From: Bradyrhizobium ottawaense
GTDB taxonomy: Bacteria > Pseudomonadota > Alphaproteobacteria > Rhizobiales > Xanthobacteraceae
Reading direction: 5' to 3'
NCBI RefSeq assembly: GCF_002278135.3
Contig: NZ_CP029425.2
Span: forward strand, 2,084,001 to 2,148,000
Length of the DNA: 64,000 nt
Shown piece by piece: positions 24,884 to 34,222 of this stretch. The notes beneath the pieces were generated by a model. That model saw only the letters and a list, made by a program, of their open reading frames with translations. It had not been told where the DNA came from and did no database searches. The translations under genes were made by a program, and so were the position numbers. Within the stretch, counting starts at the first letter, position 1; each line of letters opens with the position of its first letter.

Positions 24884-25572
24884 ACGCGGCAATCGGAAAA
24901 TTCCTGACGCAGTTCGACGCGAACGGCCGGGTCAAATCACCGCCGCCTCCGCCGCCCAGGATCCAGGACGTGCTGACGAGGCCGAAGGAGATCATGCGCG
25001 AGCCTTCGCCGCAGCCCCAGGCCCATTCGCAGCCACTGCCGCAGTCGCCGTCTCCGGCACCGAGGGCGGAAGCCCCGCCGGCCAATGTCCTGGACGACGC
25101 CTACCGCCGCGGCCATGCGGCCGGCGTCGCGGAAGGCGACGCCAGGCTTGCCGAGGAGCGCGTCCGCAGCGCGATCCGGCTCGGCGAAGAGCGCGCCAAA
25201 TGGTCCGACCAGCAGGCGGTCGCGATCGTCAGCGGCTTCGAGACGGCTTGCCGCGAGATCGAGACCAACATCGCAAGCTCCGTGGCGCGGATATTACTGC
25301 CGTTCCTCACCGAGGCGGTCCGCGACAAGGCGATCGGATCGCTGGTCGAGCAGATCGCAGCGCTGACCGGCAACTCGTCGGTGCCGGCGTTCAAGGTCAC
25401 CGGTCCGAGCGAGCTGCTCGACCTCGTGAAGACGCAGCTCGAGGCGTCCAGGCGCACCGGCATCGAGTACGAGGCGGCCGACACCTTGGAGGTTCGCGTC
25501 GTGGCCGACCAGACCGTGATCGAGACGCAGATCACGGCCTGGAGCGAACGCCTGAAGGAAGCACGCCGGTAG
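24880..25572 (+). CDS. fliH: FliH-like export ATPase regulator
   Basis: A 230-residue protein. The N-terminal 65 residues are rich in Pro and Gln. A glycine-zipper-like helical region follows (AYRRGHAAGVAEGDARLAEE), then a C-terminal domain resembling FliH (IETNIASSVARILLPFLTEA and RRTGIEYEAADTLEVRVVAD). FliH dimers hold FliI and dock it to FliN at the C-ring. It overlaps fliF by 4 bases (ATGA). Sequence is weakly conserved in the family; the call leans on pattern and position. Confidence 0.82.
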   Translation: MNAAIGKFLTQFDANGRVKSPPPPPPRIQDVLTRPKEIMREPSPQPQAHSQPLPQSPSPAPRAEAPPANVLDDAYRRGHAAGVAEGDARLAEERVRSAIRLGEERAKWSDQQAVAIVSGFETACREIETNIASSVARILLPFLTEAVRDKAIGSLVEQIAALTGNSSVPAFKVTGPSELLDLVKTQLEASRRTGIEYEAADTLEVRVVADQTVIETQITAWSERLKEARR

Positions 25573-25578
25573 CCCGTC

Positions 25579-26904
25579 ATGGAAGAGGTCAAGCATGAAC
25601 TCGTGATCGTCCGCCGGCGCAGCGCCTTCGCCGAGGAGGCGCATCACGGCGGCGTATGGAAGATCGCCTATGCGGACTTCATGACCGCGATGATGGCGTT
25701 CTTCCTGGTCATGTGGCTGCTCAACGCGCTCAACCAGGATCAGAAGCAGGTCGTCGCGAGCTATTTCAATCCGATCCAGCTCGCGGAAAATGCCCCCGCG
25801 CCGAAGGGCCTGAAGAATCTTTCCAAGAAGGAGCCGACCTCGTTCGAAGGTCAGGACGGCAAGCGTCAGCCGGCCGGCTCGAACGAGGAACGTCGCGGCG
25901 ACTCGCCGACGGCGGAGAAGCCGGCCTCCTATGAAGAGAAAGTCCTGTTCCGTGATCCCTATGCGACGCTTTCCGAAATCGCGAACAGCGCGAACCAGTC
26001 CACGGGACAGCGACGCGCCGGCGCGCTGACGTCCGCCGAAGAGGATGGTCTCAAGGGCGGCGACGCCTACCGCGATCCCTTCGACCCCGGCTATTGGAAG
26101 CTGGCGCCGCAAGCATCCAAGGACGCCGATCGCATGATCGAGAGCGAGCCCAAGCCGAATGCTTCCGCGCGCGACGGTGCCTCAGGCACAAATCAGGGCG
26201 AGCCGCAGCCGCGTCGTGCCAAGGCGGACGATGCCGGCGGAAGCCTGGCGCCGAACGCGGATGCGTCGTCCGCAAACCTGTCGCCGTTGTTGCCGCCGGG
26301 GCCCGCGCCGGCGCAGGCCCCGCGCGAGGGCAGCGCCCAGGCCACCGTTCAGGCGAGCGCTCAAGCCAACGCCGCCGCGCAGGCGCGTCCCAACGATACG
26401 ACGAAGGAGTCCGAGCCGCGCGATGCGGCGCAAACCCAGCAGCCGACCGTCAAGCAGCTTCAGGCCGCGATTGCCGACGCGCTCTCGGACATCAAGGCTG
26501 GCGCCGGGCCGGCGGCCGAGGTGCGTCAGGTCGAGGAGGGCCTCCTGATCAGCCTGACCGACGATGCGAGCTTCGGCATGTTCGCGGTCGGCTCGGCCGA
26601 GCCGCGGCCCGAGCTGATCCGCGTGATCGACAAGATCGGGCCGTTGCTGACGAAGCGCCAGGGCATGATCATCGTCCGCGGTCATACCGACAATCGACCG
26701 TATCGTTCTGAGACTTACGACAATTGGCGGCTGTCGACCGCCCGCGCGCAGATGGCCTATTACATGCTGGTTCGCTCCGGCGTCGACGCGCTGCGGATCG
26801 AGCATGTCGAAGGCTATGCCGACCGCCGGCCGAAGCTTCCGAACGATCCGGCGGCCGCGCAGAACCGCCGGATCGAGATCCTGATTCGTGAGAAGCGCCC
26901 TTGA
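25579..26904 (+). CDS. motB: Flagellar motor stator protein MotB
   Basis: A 441-residue stator subunit. The membrane helix AYADFMTAMMAFFLVMWLLN carries the channel aspartate at about residue 33. A very long low-complexity linker (about 70-290, rich in Ala, Pro, Gln) precedes the OmpA-like peptidoglycan-binding domain (IIVRGHTDNRPYRSETYDNW and AQNRRIEILIREKRP). The linker makes it longer than E. coli MotB (about 308 residues), as in other rhizobia. It overlaps motC by 4 bases. Its partner MotA is encoded at 9.4 kb. Confidence 0.96.
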   Translation: MEEVKHELVIVRRRSAFAEEAHHGGVWKIAYADFMTAMMAFFLVMWLLNALNQDQKQVVASYFNPIQLAENAPAPKGLKNLSKKEPTSFEGQDGKRQPAGSNEERRGDSPTAEKPASYEEKVLFRDPYATLSEIANSANQSTGQRRAGALTSAEEDGLKGGDAYRDPFDPGYWKLAPQASKDADRMIESEPKPNASARDGASGTNQGEPQPRRAKADDAGGSLAPNADASSANLSPLLPPGPAPAQAPREGSAQATVQASAQANAAAQARPNDTTKESEPRDAAQTQQPTVKQLQAAIADALSDIKAGAGPAAEVRQVEEGLLISLTDDASFGMFAVGSAEPRPELIRVIDKIGPLLTKRQGMIIVRGHTDNRPYRSETYDNWRLSTARAQMAYYMLVRSGVDALRIEHVEGYADRRPKLPNDPAAAQNRRIEILIREKRP

Positions 26905-28079
26905 TCAGGCCGCTCCTCTGCGCCGCCGTGCTGCTCCTGCCGTTCACGGCAGCGAACGCGCTCGCACAATCCGCGCGCCAGCCGGGCGAGCCCTATGAGC
27001 TCGTCCGCGCGTTGCAGGCCGTGCAGGACAGCATCGCCAACGGTGACACCGCCGCGCATGGCAGTCACGTCGCGCTGATCCGGCAGATCGGAGAGAAGTT
27101 CCTCGCCGCCGATCCGGGCGTGTGGAGCAATGCGCAGAACAGCCAGGCTGCGGTCATCTACCTGCTCAGCGGCGGCGCGCCGCAGATCGTCCGCAAGCTG
27201 CCGCGCGACAAGATGAACGTCGACGAGCGGCTGTTCAACGGCGCGCTCGCCTATGTCGAGGGCCGTCAGGAGGAAGCGCGGGAGTTGCTCAAGGACGTCA
27301 AGCCGCGGACGCTGTCCTCCGGCCTCGGCGGACAGGTCGCGCTTGTCCAGGGCGCGTTGTTTGCGCGCTCCGAGGCATCGCTCGCGATCGAGCGTCTGGA
27401 CGACGCGCGCCTGCTCCTGCCCGGTACGCTGGTGGAGGAGGCGGCGTTGCGGCGCGAGATCCTGCTGGTGGGGCAGGCGGAGGATTTCGACAAGTTCGAG
27501 TTCCTGGCGCTGGCCTATATCCGCCACTACCGCAACTCGATCTATGCCGGCGATTTCTGGCAGCGCTTCTCCTCGGGCCTGACGCAATCGAGTCTGGCGC
27601 TCGACGATCGCCGCTTCGCGCGGATCGCAGCGCTGCTCGAGCAGATCGATCGCGCGAGCCGCCTCAAGCTCTATCTCGTGATCGCGCGCGCGGCGATGGT
27701 GCGCGGGCAGATGGCTGTGACGCGGCTTGCCGGCGAGCGGGCGCTGACGCTCAGCGCCGACGCCTCGGCGGATCGCGAGCGGGCGCATTTCTTCCGCGGC
27801 GCCGCGCGGGCGCTCACCGACGAGTATGATGGCGGTCTGGCCGAGCTGAAGGCACTCGACCGGTCGAAGCTGCCCGAGCGCGACGTGCCCCTTCTGAATG
27901 CCACGGTGCAGCTCGCGCTCGATGTTCGCAAGCCGTTTCCGGGCGGATCCGCCGCTGCTGCCGACAAGCCTCCGGCAACGCCGGCACGTCTCGATCTGGC
28001 GTCATCGACCGTGACTCTCGCGCGCGCGCAGAAGCAGCTCGGCGAGCTCGAACTCCTTACCAGGGACCGCCGCCCATGA
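26901..28079 (+). CDS. motC: Periplasmic motility protein MotC
   Basis: A 392-residue exported protein: signal peptide about 1-22 (LLCAAVLLLPFTAANALAQS), then an all-helical periplasmic body with WSNAQNSQAAVIYLLSGGAP and FNGALAYVEGRQEEARELLK, typical of rhizobial MotC. In Sinorhizobium MotC is needed for rotation, binds MotB and is stabilised by MotE; the motE-like gene is at 17.9 kb. Start codon TTG at 26901 overlaps the motB stop (TTGA). Confidence 0.93.
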   Translation: MIRPLLCAAVLLLPFTAANALAQSARQPGEPYELVRALQAVQDSIANGDTAAHGSHVALIRQIGEKFLAADPGVWSNAQNSQAAVIYLLSGGAPQIVRKLPRDKMNVDERLFNGALAYVEGRQEEARELLKDVKPRTLSSGLGGQVALVQGALFARSEASLAIERLDDARLLLPGTLVEEAALRREILLVGQAEDFDKFEFLALAYIRHYRNSIYAGDFWQRFSSGLTQSSLALDDRRFARIAALLEQIDRASRLKLYLVIARAAMVRGQMAVTRLAGERALTLSADASADRERAHFFRGAARALTDEYDGGLAELKALDRSKLPERDVPLLNATVQLALDVRKPFPGGSAAAADKPPATPARLDLASSTVTLARAQKQLGELELLTRDRRP

Positions 28080-29404
28080 CCAAGCTCAGTGGAACCTCCG
28101 GACAGCTCTTCTCGGGTCTCGCCGAGAGCCTCAACATCCGCGGCACGTCGCGTTCGGCAAAGAACGCCGGAGCCAAATCGCAGGCGGGCTCGTCGTTCAA
28201 CGATCTGCTCCACACCGTCTCGAACCTCGCCAAGCAGGCACTCAACGATGAGGGCAGCGATACGACCGCGAAGGCCGGAGCGCTGCGCACGCGTCTGGCC
28301 CACCCCGCGGGCAAGGACAAGTCGAAGGACGAGACGGACGAGCGCACCGAGGCGACCGACCTGCTCAAGGCCGGCGACCAGACGACCGACAAATCCTCGG
28401 AGACGCAAAGCCCGGTCGGCCATGATCCGAAGCCAGACGGTTCGAATCGCTCGAACGCTCCCGCGATCGTGGGACAGGATCTCGTTGCCGCATCGGCCGC
28501 GAAGCCGCAAATGCCGTCGCAGTCGGGCGACAGGAAAGACGTGCCCGCGCGCGACGAGCGCTCATCCGGGACGAAGCGCGAAGTTGCGGCCACAGGCATC
28601 GCGAAGGCAACGACGGCGGATTCCGCGCCGTCTGCTGTCGTTCCGACCGGCGCGCGTGCACAAGGCGATGCATCGCAAGCCGCGGCCGCACAGCCAGGCA
28701 GCGAGGCTTCCGCCAAAGCCATGCCCGCGACATCAGGCTTCGAGGCGGTCACCGCAAATGTCGAACGCGCCGCCAAGGTCTCGACGCGCGACGCGTTGCC
28801 CGAGACGACCAAGGTCACCGTGGTCCAGCAGGAGACCCATCTGCCCCCGGCGCAGTTCAACGCTCCGCAACAAGTCGCCAATGCGGTCGTCGCCGAACTG
28901 AAGGACTCCGCAGGCCCGGCGGGGTCCGCAGCGCCCGATCCCGCAGCATCCCAGACCAATGCGCCGGATCAGCCGCTCAAGATCCTGACCATCAATCTCG
29001 AGCCGCCCGCGCTCGGCAACGTCACCGTGCGCCTTCGTCTCGTCGGCACCGAAGTGTCCGTCCACCTTGCCGCCGCGCGCAAGGACACGAGCCAGATGCT
29101 GGATCAGCAGCGCGACCAGATCCGCGATCTCATGCAGACGGCGGGTTATGTCGCCGACGTCGCGCCCGTGCAGCACGGCTCGCTGGATGGATTCCAAAGC
29201 GGCTCCGGCCAGTCGCAGCCGCAGCTCTCGGGCCAGCAACAGCCCTCGTCGCAGTCGCAAGGTGCGTTCGGTGGCGCAGGCTCGTCGTCGGGGCAATCCG
29301 ATGGCGGCGCGAAGCAGGCCCGCCAGGAGCGCCAGCCCAGCCAGGAGACGCGTCATGACCAGGACGTGGCGCCGCATCTTCGTCGCGGCCCTGTTTATCT
29401 GTAA
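28076..29404 (+). CDS. fliK: Flagellar hook-length control protein FliK (rhizobial MotD type)
   Basis: A 442-residue protein. The first 290 residues are a low-complexity region rich in Ala, Lys, Ser and Asp that acts as the ruler. The C-terminal FliK domain is readable: LKILTINLEPPALGNVTVRL, then LRLVGTEVSVHLAAARKDTS. FliK measures hook length and signals FlhB to switch export. In rhizobia this gene was first named motD. It overlaps motC by 4 bases and the next gene by 50 bases in another frame. Confidence 0.9.
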   Translation: MTKLSGTSGQLFSGLAESLNIRGTSRSAKNAGAKSQAGSSFNDLLHTVSNLAKQALNDEGSDTTAKAGALRTRLAHPAGKDKSKDETDERTEATDLLKAGDQTTDKSSETQSPVGHDPKPDGSNRSNAPAIVGQDLVAASAAKPQMPSQSGDRKDVPARDERSSGTKREVAATGIAKATTADSAPSAVVPTGARAQGDASQAAAAQPGSEASAKAMPATSGFEAVTANVERAAKVSTRDALPETTKVTVVQQETHLPPAQFNAPQQVANAVVAELKDSAGPAGSAAPDPAASQTNAPDQPLKILTINLEPPALGNVTVRLRLVGTEVSVHLAAARKDTSQMLDQQRDQIRDLMQTAGYVADVAPVQHGSLDGFQSGSGQSQPQLSGQQQPSSQSQGAFGGAGSSSGQSDGGAKQARQERQPSQETRHDQDVAPHLRRGPVYL

Positions 29405-29936
29405 TGCCGGCGCCGCGGACGCGGCCACCGACGCCGCGCGCCCCTGCGAGCGCGAGATGGCGCGCGCGGCCCAGCAGCATGGGATTCCGCTTGGCATTCT
29501 CTACGCAGTCGGTCTCACCGAGACCGGCCGCCGCGGCGCGCTGCATCCTTACGCCCTCGGCGCCGACGGCCAGACCGTGTTCGCCAGGGACATGGATGAT
29601 GCGATCGCAAATTTCCAGGCCATGCGAGGCAAGGGCATCAAGCTGATCGATCTCGGCTGCATGCAGATCAACCATTACTATCACGGCGACAAGTTCGTCT
29701 CGGTGCGCGCGATGTTCGATCCCGCGAAAAACGTCGAATATGCCGCGCGCTTCCTGAAAGAGCTGAAGCAGCGCGAGGGCAGCTGGACCATGGCGGTGGC
29801 TCGCTACAATGCCGGCCCCAACAACCAGCCGGCGCAGAAGCGCTATGTCTGTCACATCGTGGCTCACCTCGTGTCGAGCGGTTTCGGCGCCTGGACCGAC
29901 AAGGCACGCTCGTTCTGTCAGCCGAAAACGACATGA
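29355..29936 (+). CDS. Flagellar-locus lytic transglycosylase
   Basis: A 193-residue exported SLT-type murein transglycosylase. Signal peptide about 1-23; the catalytic glutamate is probably Glu56 in YAVGLTETGRRG; GCMQINHYYHG and VARYNAGPNNQP are the typical SLT motifs. It likely opens peptidoglycan for the rod, replacing the enzymatic half of FlgJ, which is missing from the rod-binding protein at 38662. The start lies inside the end of fliK (50-base overlap); the ATG at 29355 is chosen because the signal peptide begins there. Confidence 0.9.
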   Translation: MTRTWRRIFVAALFICNAGAADAATDAARPCEREMARAAQQHGIPLGILYAVGLTETGRRGALHPYALGADGQTVFARDMDDAIANFQAMRGKGIKLIDLGCMQINHYYHGDKFVSVRAMFDPAKNVEYAARFLKELKQREGSWTMAVARYNAGPNNQPAQKRYVCHIVAHLVSSGFGAWTDKARSFCQPKTT

Positions 29937-29952
29937 CGACATGAAGTTGTGC

Positions 29953-30000
29953 ATGGTTCCGAACCATCAGCCCCGCGCAAGCAAGATCCCCCATTGTAAC
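29953..30000 (+). promoter_or_regulatory. Palindrome and promoter element before flgE
   Basis: ATGGTTCCGAACCAT (29953-29967) is a perfect palindrome with one central base, and its half-site ATGGTT also occurs before the first flagellin. Then CCCCGCGCAAGC (29971-29982) matches the element before flhA and the second flagellin. The flgE start follows at 30027. Confidence 0.45.
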
Positions 30001-30026
30001 TGCAACCTACCAAAGGAGCCCACTTC

Positions 30027-31259
30027 ATGAGCCTGTATGGTGTTATGCGCACCGGCGTTTCCGGTATGAGCGCGCAGTCCAACAAGCTGTCGACGGTTTC
30101 GGACAACATCGCGAACGTCAACACCACCGGTTACAAGCGGGCTTCGACAGAATTCTCCTCGCTGATCCTGAAAAGCGGCTCTGGCAATTACGACTCCGGC
30201 GCTGTCGAGACGACCGTCCGTTACGCCATCAGCGATGCCGGACATACGCAGTTCACGACGTCGTCCACCGACCTTGCCGTGCAAGGCAACGGCTTCTTCG
30301 TGGTCTCGAACGCCACCAACACGCAGCAATATCTGACGCGCGCCGGCTCGTTCGTGCCGGACGCTCAGGGCAACCTCGTCAACGCGGCCGGCTACTACCT
30401 TCTGGGCCAGCCCGGCAAAGTCACCAATTTTTCGCAGAACAGCCTGGCCGGAATGCAGATCGTGAACATCGCCCAGGTCTCGCAGGTGCCGGTGCCGTCG
30501 ACTGCGGGCACCCTGACGACCGGCAATCTCGATCCGAAGGCGGCTGTCATTGCCGGTCCGCCCGGTCCGGCGTCATATTCGTCGAAGAGCTCGATCGTCG
30601 CCTACAACAATATCGGTCAGGCTGTTACGCTCGACGTCTATATGTCCCACACCGCGACGGCGGCCGGCTCGGATACCTGGCAGGTTCAGGTCTACAACTC
30701 CGCGACGGGCACCTCGCTCGCCGCCGCCACCACTTTCACCTTCGACACCACCGCGACCGGAAAGGGCGCGCTGGCCGCGGCGAGCCCGACGGGCCTTACG
30801 TTCACGGTCCCGGGCGGCGCGGCGATGACCATGGACCTGTCGAACATGACGCAGGTTGGGGCCGACTTCAGCTTCAAGGCCACCGTCAACGGCAGCGTCC
30901 CCGCGGCGATCGACAAGGTCGATGTCGACGAGGCGGGCCATGTGACGGCGATCCTCAAGAACGGGCAGCAGCTGACGCTCTACACGATCATGCTCGCCGA
31001 CGTCGCGAGCCCCGACAATCTGACGCCCGAGCCGGGTAACGTCTATTCGACCAACATGAATTCCGGCAATGCGCAGGCCGGGAATGCCGGCACCGGCGGG
31101 CTCGGCACGGTCCAGTCCGGTGCGCTGGAGGACTCCAACGTCGATCTCGCGGACGAGCTCACCGGGATGATCGAGGCGCAGCGCGGCTTCACCGCCAACT
31201 CGAAATCGTTCCAGACGGGCGCCGACCTGCTCGACGTCGTCGTCAACCTGAAGCGCTGA
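30027..31259 (+). CDS. flgE: Flagellar hook protein FlgE
   Basis: A 410-residue hook subunit. N-terminal signature SDNIANVNTTGYKRASTEFS, middle DLAVQGNGFFVVSN box, and C-terminal DLADELTGMIEAQRGFTANS, all typical. It begins a second late unit: flgE-flgK-flgL-flaF-flbT-flgD-fliQ. The ATG follows AAGGAG. It is exported by type III secretion and assembled under the cap FlgD, which is encoded downstream at 34.6 kb. Confidence 0.97.
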   Translation: MSLYGVMRTGVSGMSAQSNKLSTVSDNIANVNTTGYKRASTEFSSLILKSGSGNYDSGAVETTVRYAISDAGHTQFTTSSTDLAVQGNGFFVVSNATNTQQYLTRAGSFVPDAQGNLVNAAGYYLLGQPGKVTNFSQNSLAGMQIVNIAQVSQVPVPSTAGTLTTGNLDPKAAVIAGPPGPASYSSKSSIVAYNNIGQAVTLDVYMSHTATAAGSDTWQVQVYNSATGTSLAAATTFTFDTTATGKGALAAASPTGLTFTVPGGAAMTMDLSNMTQVGADFSFKATVNGSVPAAIDKVDVDEAGHVTAILKNGQQLTLYTIMLADVASPDNLTPEPGNVYSTNMNSGNAQAGNAGTGGLGTVQSGALEDSNVDLADELTGMIEAQRGFTANSKSFQTGADLLDVVVNLKR

Positions 31260-31293
31260 AGTCTCCAGCGCTCACCCCCGGCAAGAGCAGATC

Positions 31294-32772
31294 ATGTCCC
31301 TTACCGCCGCCCTCGACTCCGCTCGTGCCTCGCTCATGGCGTCGGGCATCCAGTCGTCGACGATCTCGCGCAACATCGCCGGTGCCAGCGCCACCGGCTA
31401 TTCGCGCAAGATCGCCGTGCTGGACAACCTCCCCGGCACCGGCGTCTACGTCGCGGCGATCCAGCGCGCCGCCAGTTCGGGTCTCTATTCGAACGTGCTG
31501 ACCGCGACCTCGTCGTCGGCCAAGCAGAGCGTGATCTATGACGGCCTGCAGAAGATCGCGGCCGCGACGGTGGACGATCCCGAGCTCGAGCAGTCGCCGA
31601 CCGCCCAGCTCAACAAGCTGAAGCAGGCGTTGCAGCAATACGCCAACTCCACCGACAATGCGACCCTGGCGCAGGCGGCCGTGACGTCCGCCAAGGACAT
31701 GGTGACCGGGCTCAACCAGGCCACCAAGACGGTGCAGTCGGTCCGCGAGGGGGCCGACGCCGACATGGCGAATTCGGTCGCCAACATCAACCAGCTGCTG
31801 TCCCAGTTCCAGACGGTCAACACCGCCATCGTGAAGGGCACGATCTCCGGCGACGACGTCACCGACTATCTCGACCAGCGCGACAGCATCGTCTCCAGGC
31901 TGTCGCAGGAGGTCGGCGTCTCGATGTCGATCCGGACCAATGGAGATGCCGCGCTCTATACCGACAGCGGCGTCGTGCTGTTCGACAAGACGGCGCGGGC
32001 CGTGAGCTTTGCGCCGACCAATGCCTATACCGCCGGCACCACGGGCAATGCCGTCTTCATCGACGGCGTTCCCGTGACCGGCGCCAATTCCGTCATGCCG
32101 CTCAAGTCCGGCAAGCTCGCCGGCTTGGCCCAGCTGCGCGACAAGGACACGGTCACGTATCAGAGCCAGCTCGACGAGATCGCGCGCGGCCTGATCGACG
32201 CCTTCAAGGAAAGCGACCAGTCGGCTGTCCCGACGCTGGCGGACCGGCCCGGCCTGTTCACTTATCCCGGCGCGCCCGCGATGCCCGCGAGCGCGACGAT
32301 CTCGGTGGGCCTCGCCGGGAGGATCTCGGTCGCCGCCTCGGTCGATCCGGCCGTAGGCGGAAATCCGAACCTGCTGCGCGACGGCGCCATCAGCGGCGTT
32401 GCCGCCTATAATTACAACACGACCGGCAATGCCGGCTTCTCGGCGCGGCTGCAGCAGCTCATCAACAAGATGGAAGCGCCGCAGCCATTCGATGCCACGG
32501 CTCAGGGCAAGCCGAGCGGCAGCGTGATCGAGTTTGCGTCTTCCTCGGCGAGCTGGATCGAAAGCCAGCGCAAGACCGCCGACGACAGCGTCCAGTATCA
32601 GAATACGCTGCTCGACCGCAGCACCGCGGCGCTGTCCAACGTCAGCGGCGTCAACATGGACGACGAGATGGCGTTGATGCTCCAGGTCGAGCGCACCTAT
32701 TCGGCGTCGTCGAAGATCATTTCCACCGTCGATGAGATGCTGCAGAGCCTGCTGGCTGCCGTAGGGAATTAA
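31294..32772 (+). CDS. flgK: Hook-filament junction protein FlgK
   Basis: A 492-residue hook-associated protein 1. The N-terminal signature is SSTISRNIAGASATGYSRKI. A long helical D1 follows, and the C-terminal DDEMALMLQVERTYSASSKI motif and terminal helix TVDEMLQSLLAAV are typical. It joins hook and filament with FlgL, which begins 3 bases after its stop. Confidence 0.96.
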   Translation: MSLTAALDSARASLMASGIQSSTISRNIAGASATGYSRKIAVLDNLPGTGVYVAAIQRAASSGLYSNVLTATSSSAKQSVIYDGLQKIAAATVDDPELEQSPTAQLNKLKQALQQYANSTDNATLAQAAVTSAKDMVTGLNQATKTVQSVREGADADMANSVANINQLLSQFQTVNTAIVKGTISGDDVTDYLDQRDSIVSRLSQEVGVSMSIRTNGDAALYTDSGVVLFDKTARAVSFAPTNAYTAGTTGNAVFIDGVPVTGANSVMPLKSGKLAGLAQLRDKDTVTYQSQLDEIARGLIDAFKESDQSAVPTLADRPGLFTYPGAPAMPASATISVGLAGRISVAASVDPAVGGNPNLLRDGAISGVAAYNYNTTGNAGFSARLQQLINKMEAPQPFDATAQGKPSGSVIEFASSSASWIESQRKTADDSVQYQNTLLDRSTAALSNVSGVNMDDEMALMLQVERTYSASSKIISTVDEMLQSLLAAVGN

Positions 32773-32775
32773 GTC

Positions 32776-33822
32776 ATGATGAGCGCGAACTACATCTCGA
32801 CCCTGATGCTGTCTTCATCGTTGAGGTCGTCGATCACGAACAACCAGAGCGCGCTGACCAAGGCCTCGAAGGAGGCGACCACCGGCCGTTTCGCCGATGT
32901 CGGCCTCGAGCTCGGCACGGGAACGGGCCGCGACGTGGCGCTGCGCGCCGATTTCAACTTCGCCGACCAGCTCGTCGACACCAACGAGCTGGTTTCGGGG
33001 CGCCTCGATGTGACCCAGAACCGGATCACGCAGCTCGGCAAGACCGCGTCGGAATTCCTCAAGAACCTGATCGCGGCCCGCGACGCCGACAGCGGCGCGA
33101 AGATCATCCTGCCGAGCGCGTCCGCGAACCTTCAGGACGTCATCGGCGCGCTCAACGTTTCCTACAACGGGTCGTATCTGTTCGGCGGAATCGATACGCA
33201 GACCGTGCCGGTCACGAACTACACGGCCGGCTCTGCCAGCAAGAACCAGGTCGATGCGGACTTCCTGGCGACGTTCGGCTTCTCGCAGGCTGCGGCCGGT
33301 GTGAGCACCATCACTCCGGCGCAAATGCAGAATTTCCTCGACAACACCCTCGACCCCGAGTTCGCGAGCCCGGCCTGGAACGCCAACTGGTCGTCGGCCA
33401 CGGATCAGACGCTGTCGAGCCGCATCTCCACGACCGAAGTTGTCGACAGCTCGGTCAGCGCCAACCAGCCCGGCTTCCGCAAGCTGGCCGAGGCCTACAC
33501 CATGCTCACTGATCTCGGGAACACGAGCCTCAGCAAGGACACGTTTCAGGTCGTCGTCGACAAGGCCATCAGCCTGGTCAGCGGCGCGATCAACGATCTC
33601 GCCGTGCTCGGCGGGACCGTCGGCTCGATCCAGCAACGGGTCACCGGCGCGACCGAGAAGCTGAAGATCCAGAAGGACATCCTCAACGACCAGATCGTCA
33701 AGCTGGAGGCGGTCGACCCGACCGAGGCCTCGGTCCGCGTCAACACCCTGCAGACCCAGATCAAGACGGCGCTCGCGCTGACCTCGCAGCTCCAGCAGAT
33801 CAGCCTCATCAACTATCTCTAG
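32776..33822 (+). CDS. flgL: Hook-filament junction protein FlgL
   Basis: A 348-residue flagellin-like protein. The N terminus resembles a flagellin (ATTGRFADVGLELG after the first helix), and the C-terminal helix ends LTSQLQQISLINYL. Position after flgK and lack of the flagellin-specific middle support FlgL rather than a filament protein. ATG 32776 or 32779 are both possible. Confidence 0.92.
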   Translation: MMSANYISTLMLSSSLRSSITNNQSALTKASKEATTGRFADVGLELGTGTGRDVALRADFNFADQLVDTNELVSGRLDVTQNRITQLGKTASEFLKNLIAARDADSGAKIILPSASANLQDVIGALNVSYNGSYLFGGIDTQTVPVTNYTAGSASKNQVDADFLATFGFSQAAAGVSTITPAQMQNFLDNTLDPEFASPAWNANWSSATDQTLSSRISTTEVVDSSVSANQPGFRKLAEAYTMLTDLGNTSLSKDTFQVVVDKAISLVSGAINDLAVLGGTVGSIQQRVTGATEKLKIQKDILNDQIVKLEAVDPTEASVRVNTLQTQIKTALALTSQLQQISLINYL

Positions 33823-33871
33823 AGCCGAGGCTCGCAACCTCGTCCTGTTACCCGGTCTCCTGCGCAGAGTG

Positions 33872-34222
33872 ATGCTGATGACGTTTGAAGCCTATGAATC
33901 GGTCGTCGACGAGAGCGGTTACGAGGCGCGGGGCCGCGAGCGGCAGGCGCTCAGCCTCGGCATCGACCGGCTCGAGCGGATTCAGCGAGGCGTGTTCCGC
34001 CTCGAGGATCTGGTCGAGAGCCTGCTCTATGTGCGGCGGCTGTGGACGATCTTCATCGAGGATCTCTCGCACCCCGAGAACGGGCTTCCGGACAAGCTGC
34101 GCGCCGACATCATCTCGATCGGCCTGTGGGTCGTCAAGGAGGCCGATCGTCTTCGCGAGGAGAGGTCGAACGACGTGATGCAGCTCATCGAAATCAACCG
34201 CCTGATCCGAGACGCTCTTTGA
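33872..34222 (+). CDS. flaF: Flagellin synthesis regulator FlaF
   Basis: A 116-residue helical protein with the FlaF pattern: AYESVVDESGYEARGRERQA, then LWTIFIEDLSHPENGLPDKL and SIGLWVVKEADRLR. In Caulobacter and rhizobia, FlaF promotes flagellin production or export and works against FlbT. The ATG at 33872 is used; GTG 33869 and ATG 33878 are in frame. Its stop overlaps the flbT start (TGATG), so the opposing regulators are made from one message. Confidence 0.94.
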   Translation: MLMTFEAYESVVDESGYEARGRERQALSLGIDRLERIQRGVFRLEDLVESLLYVRRLWTIFIEDLSHPENGLPDKLRADIISIGLWVVKEADRLREERSNDVMQLIEINRLIRDAL

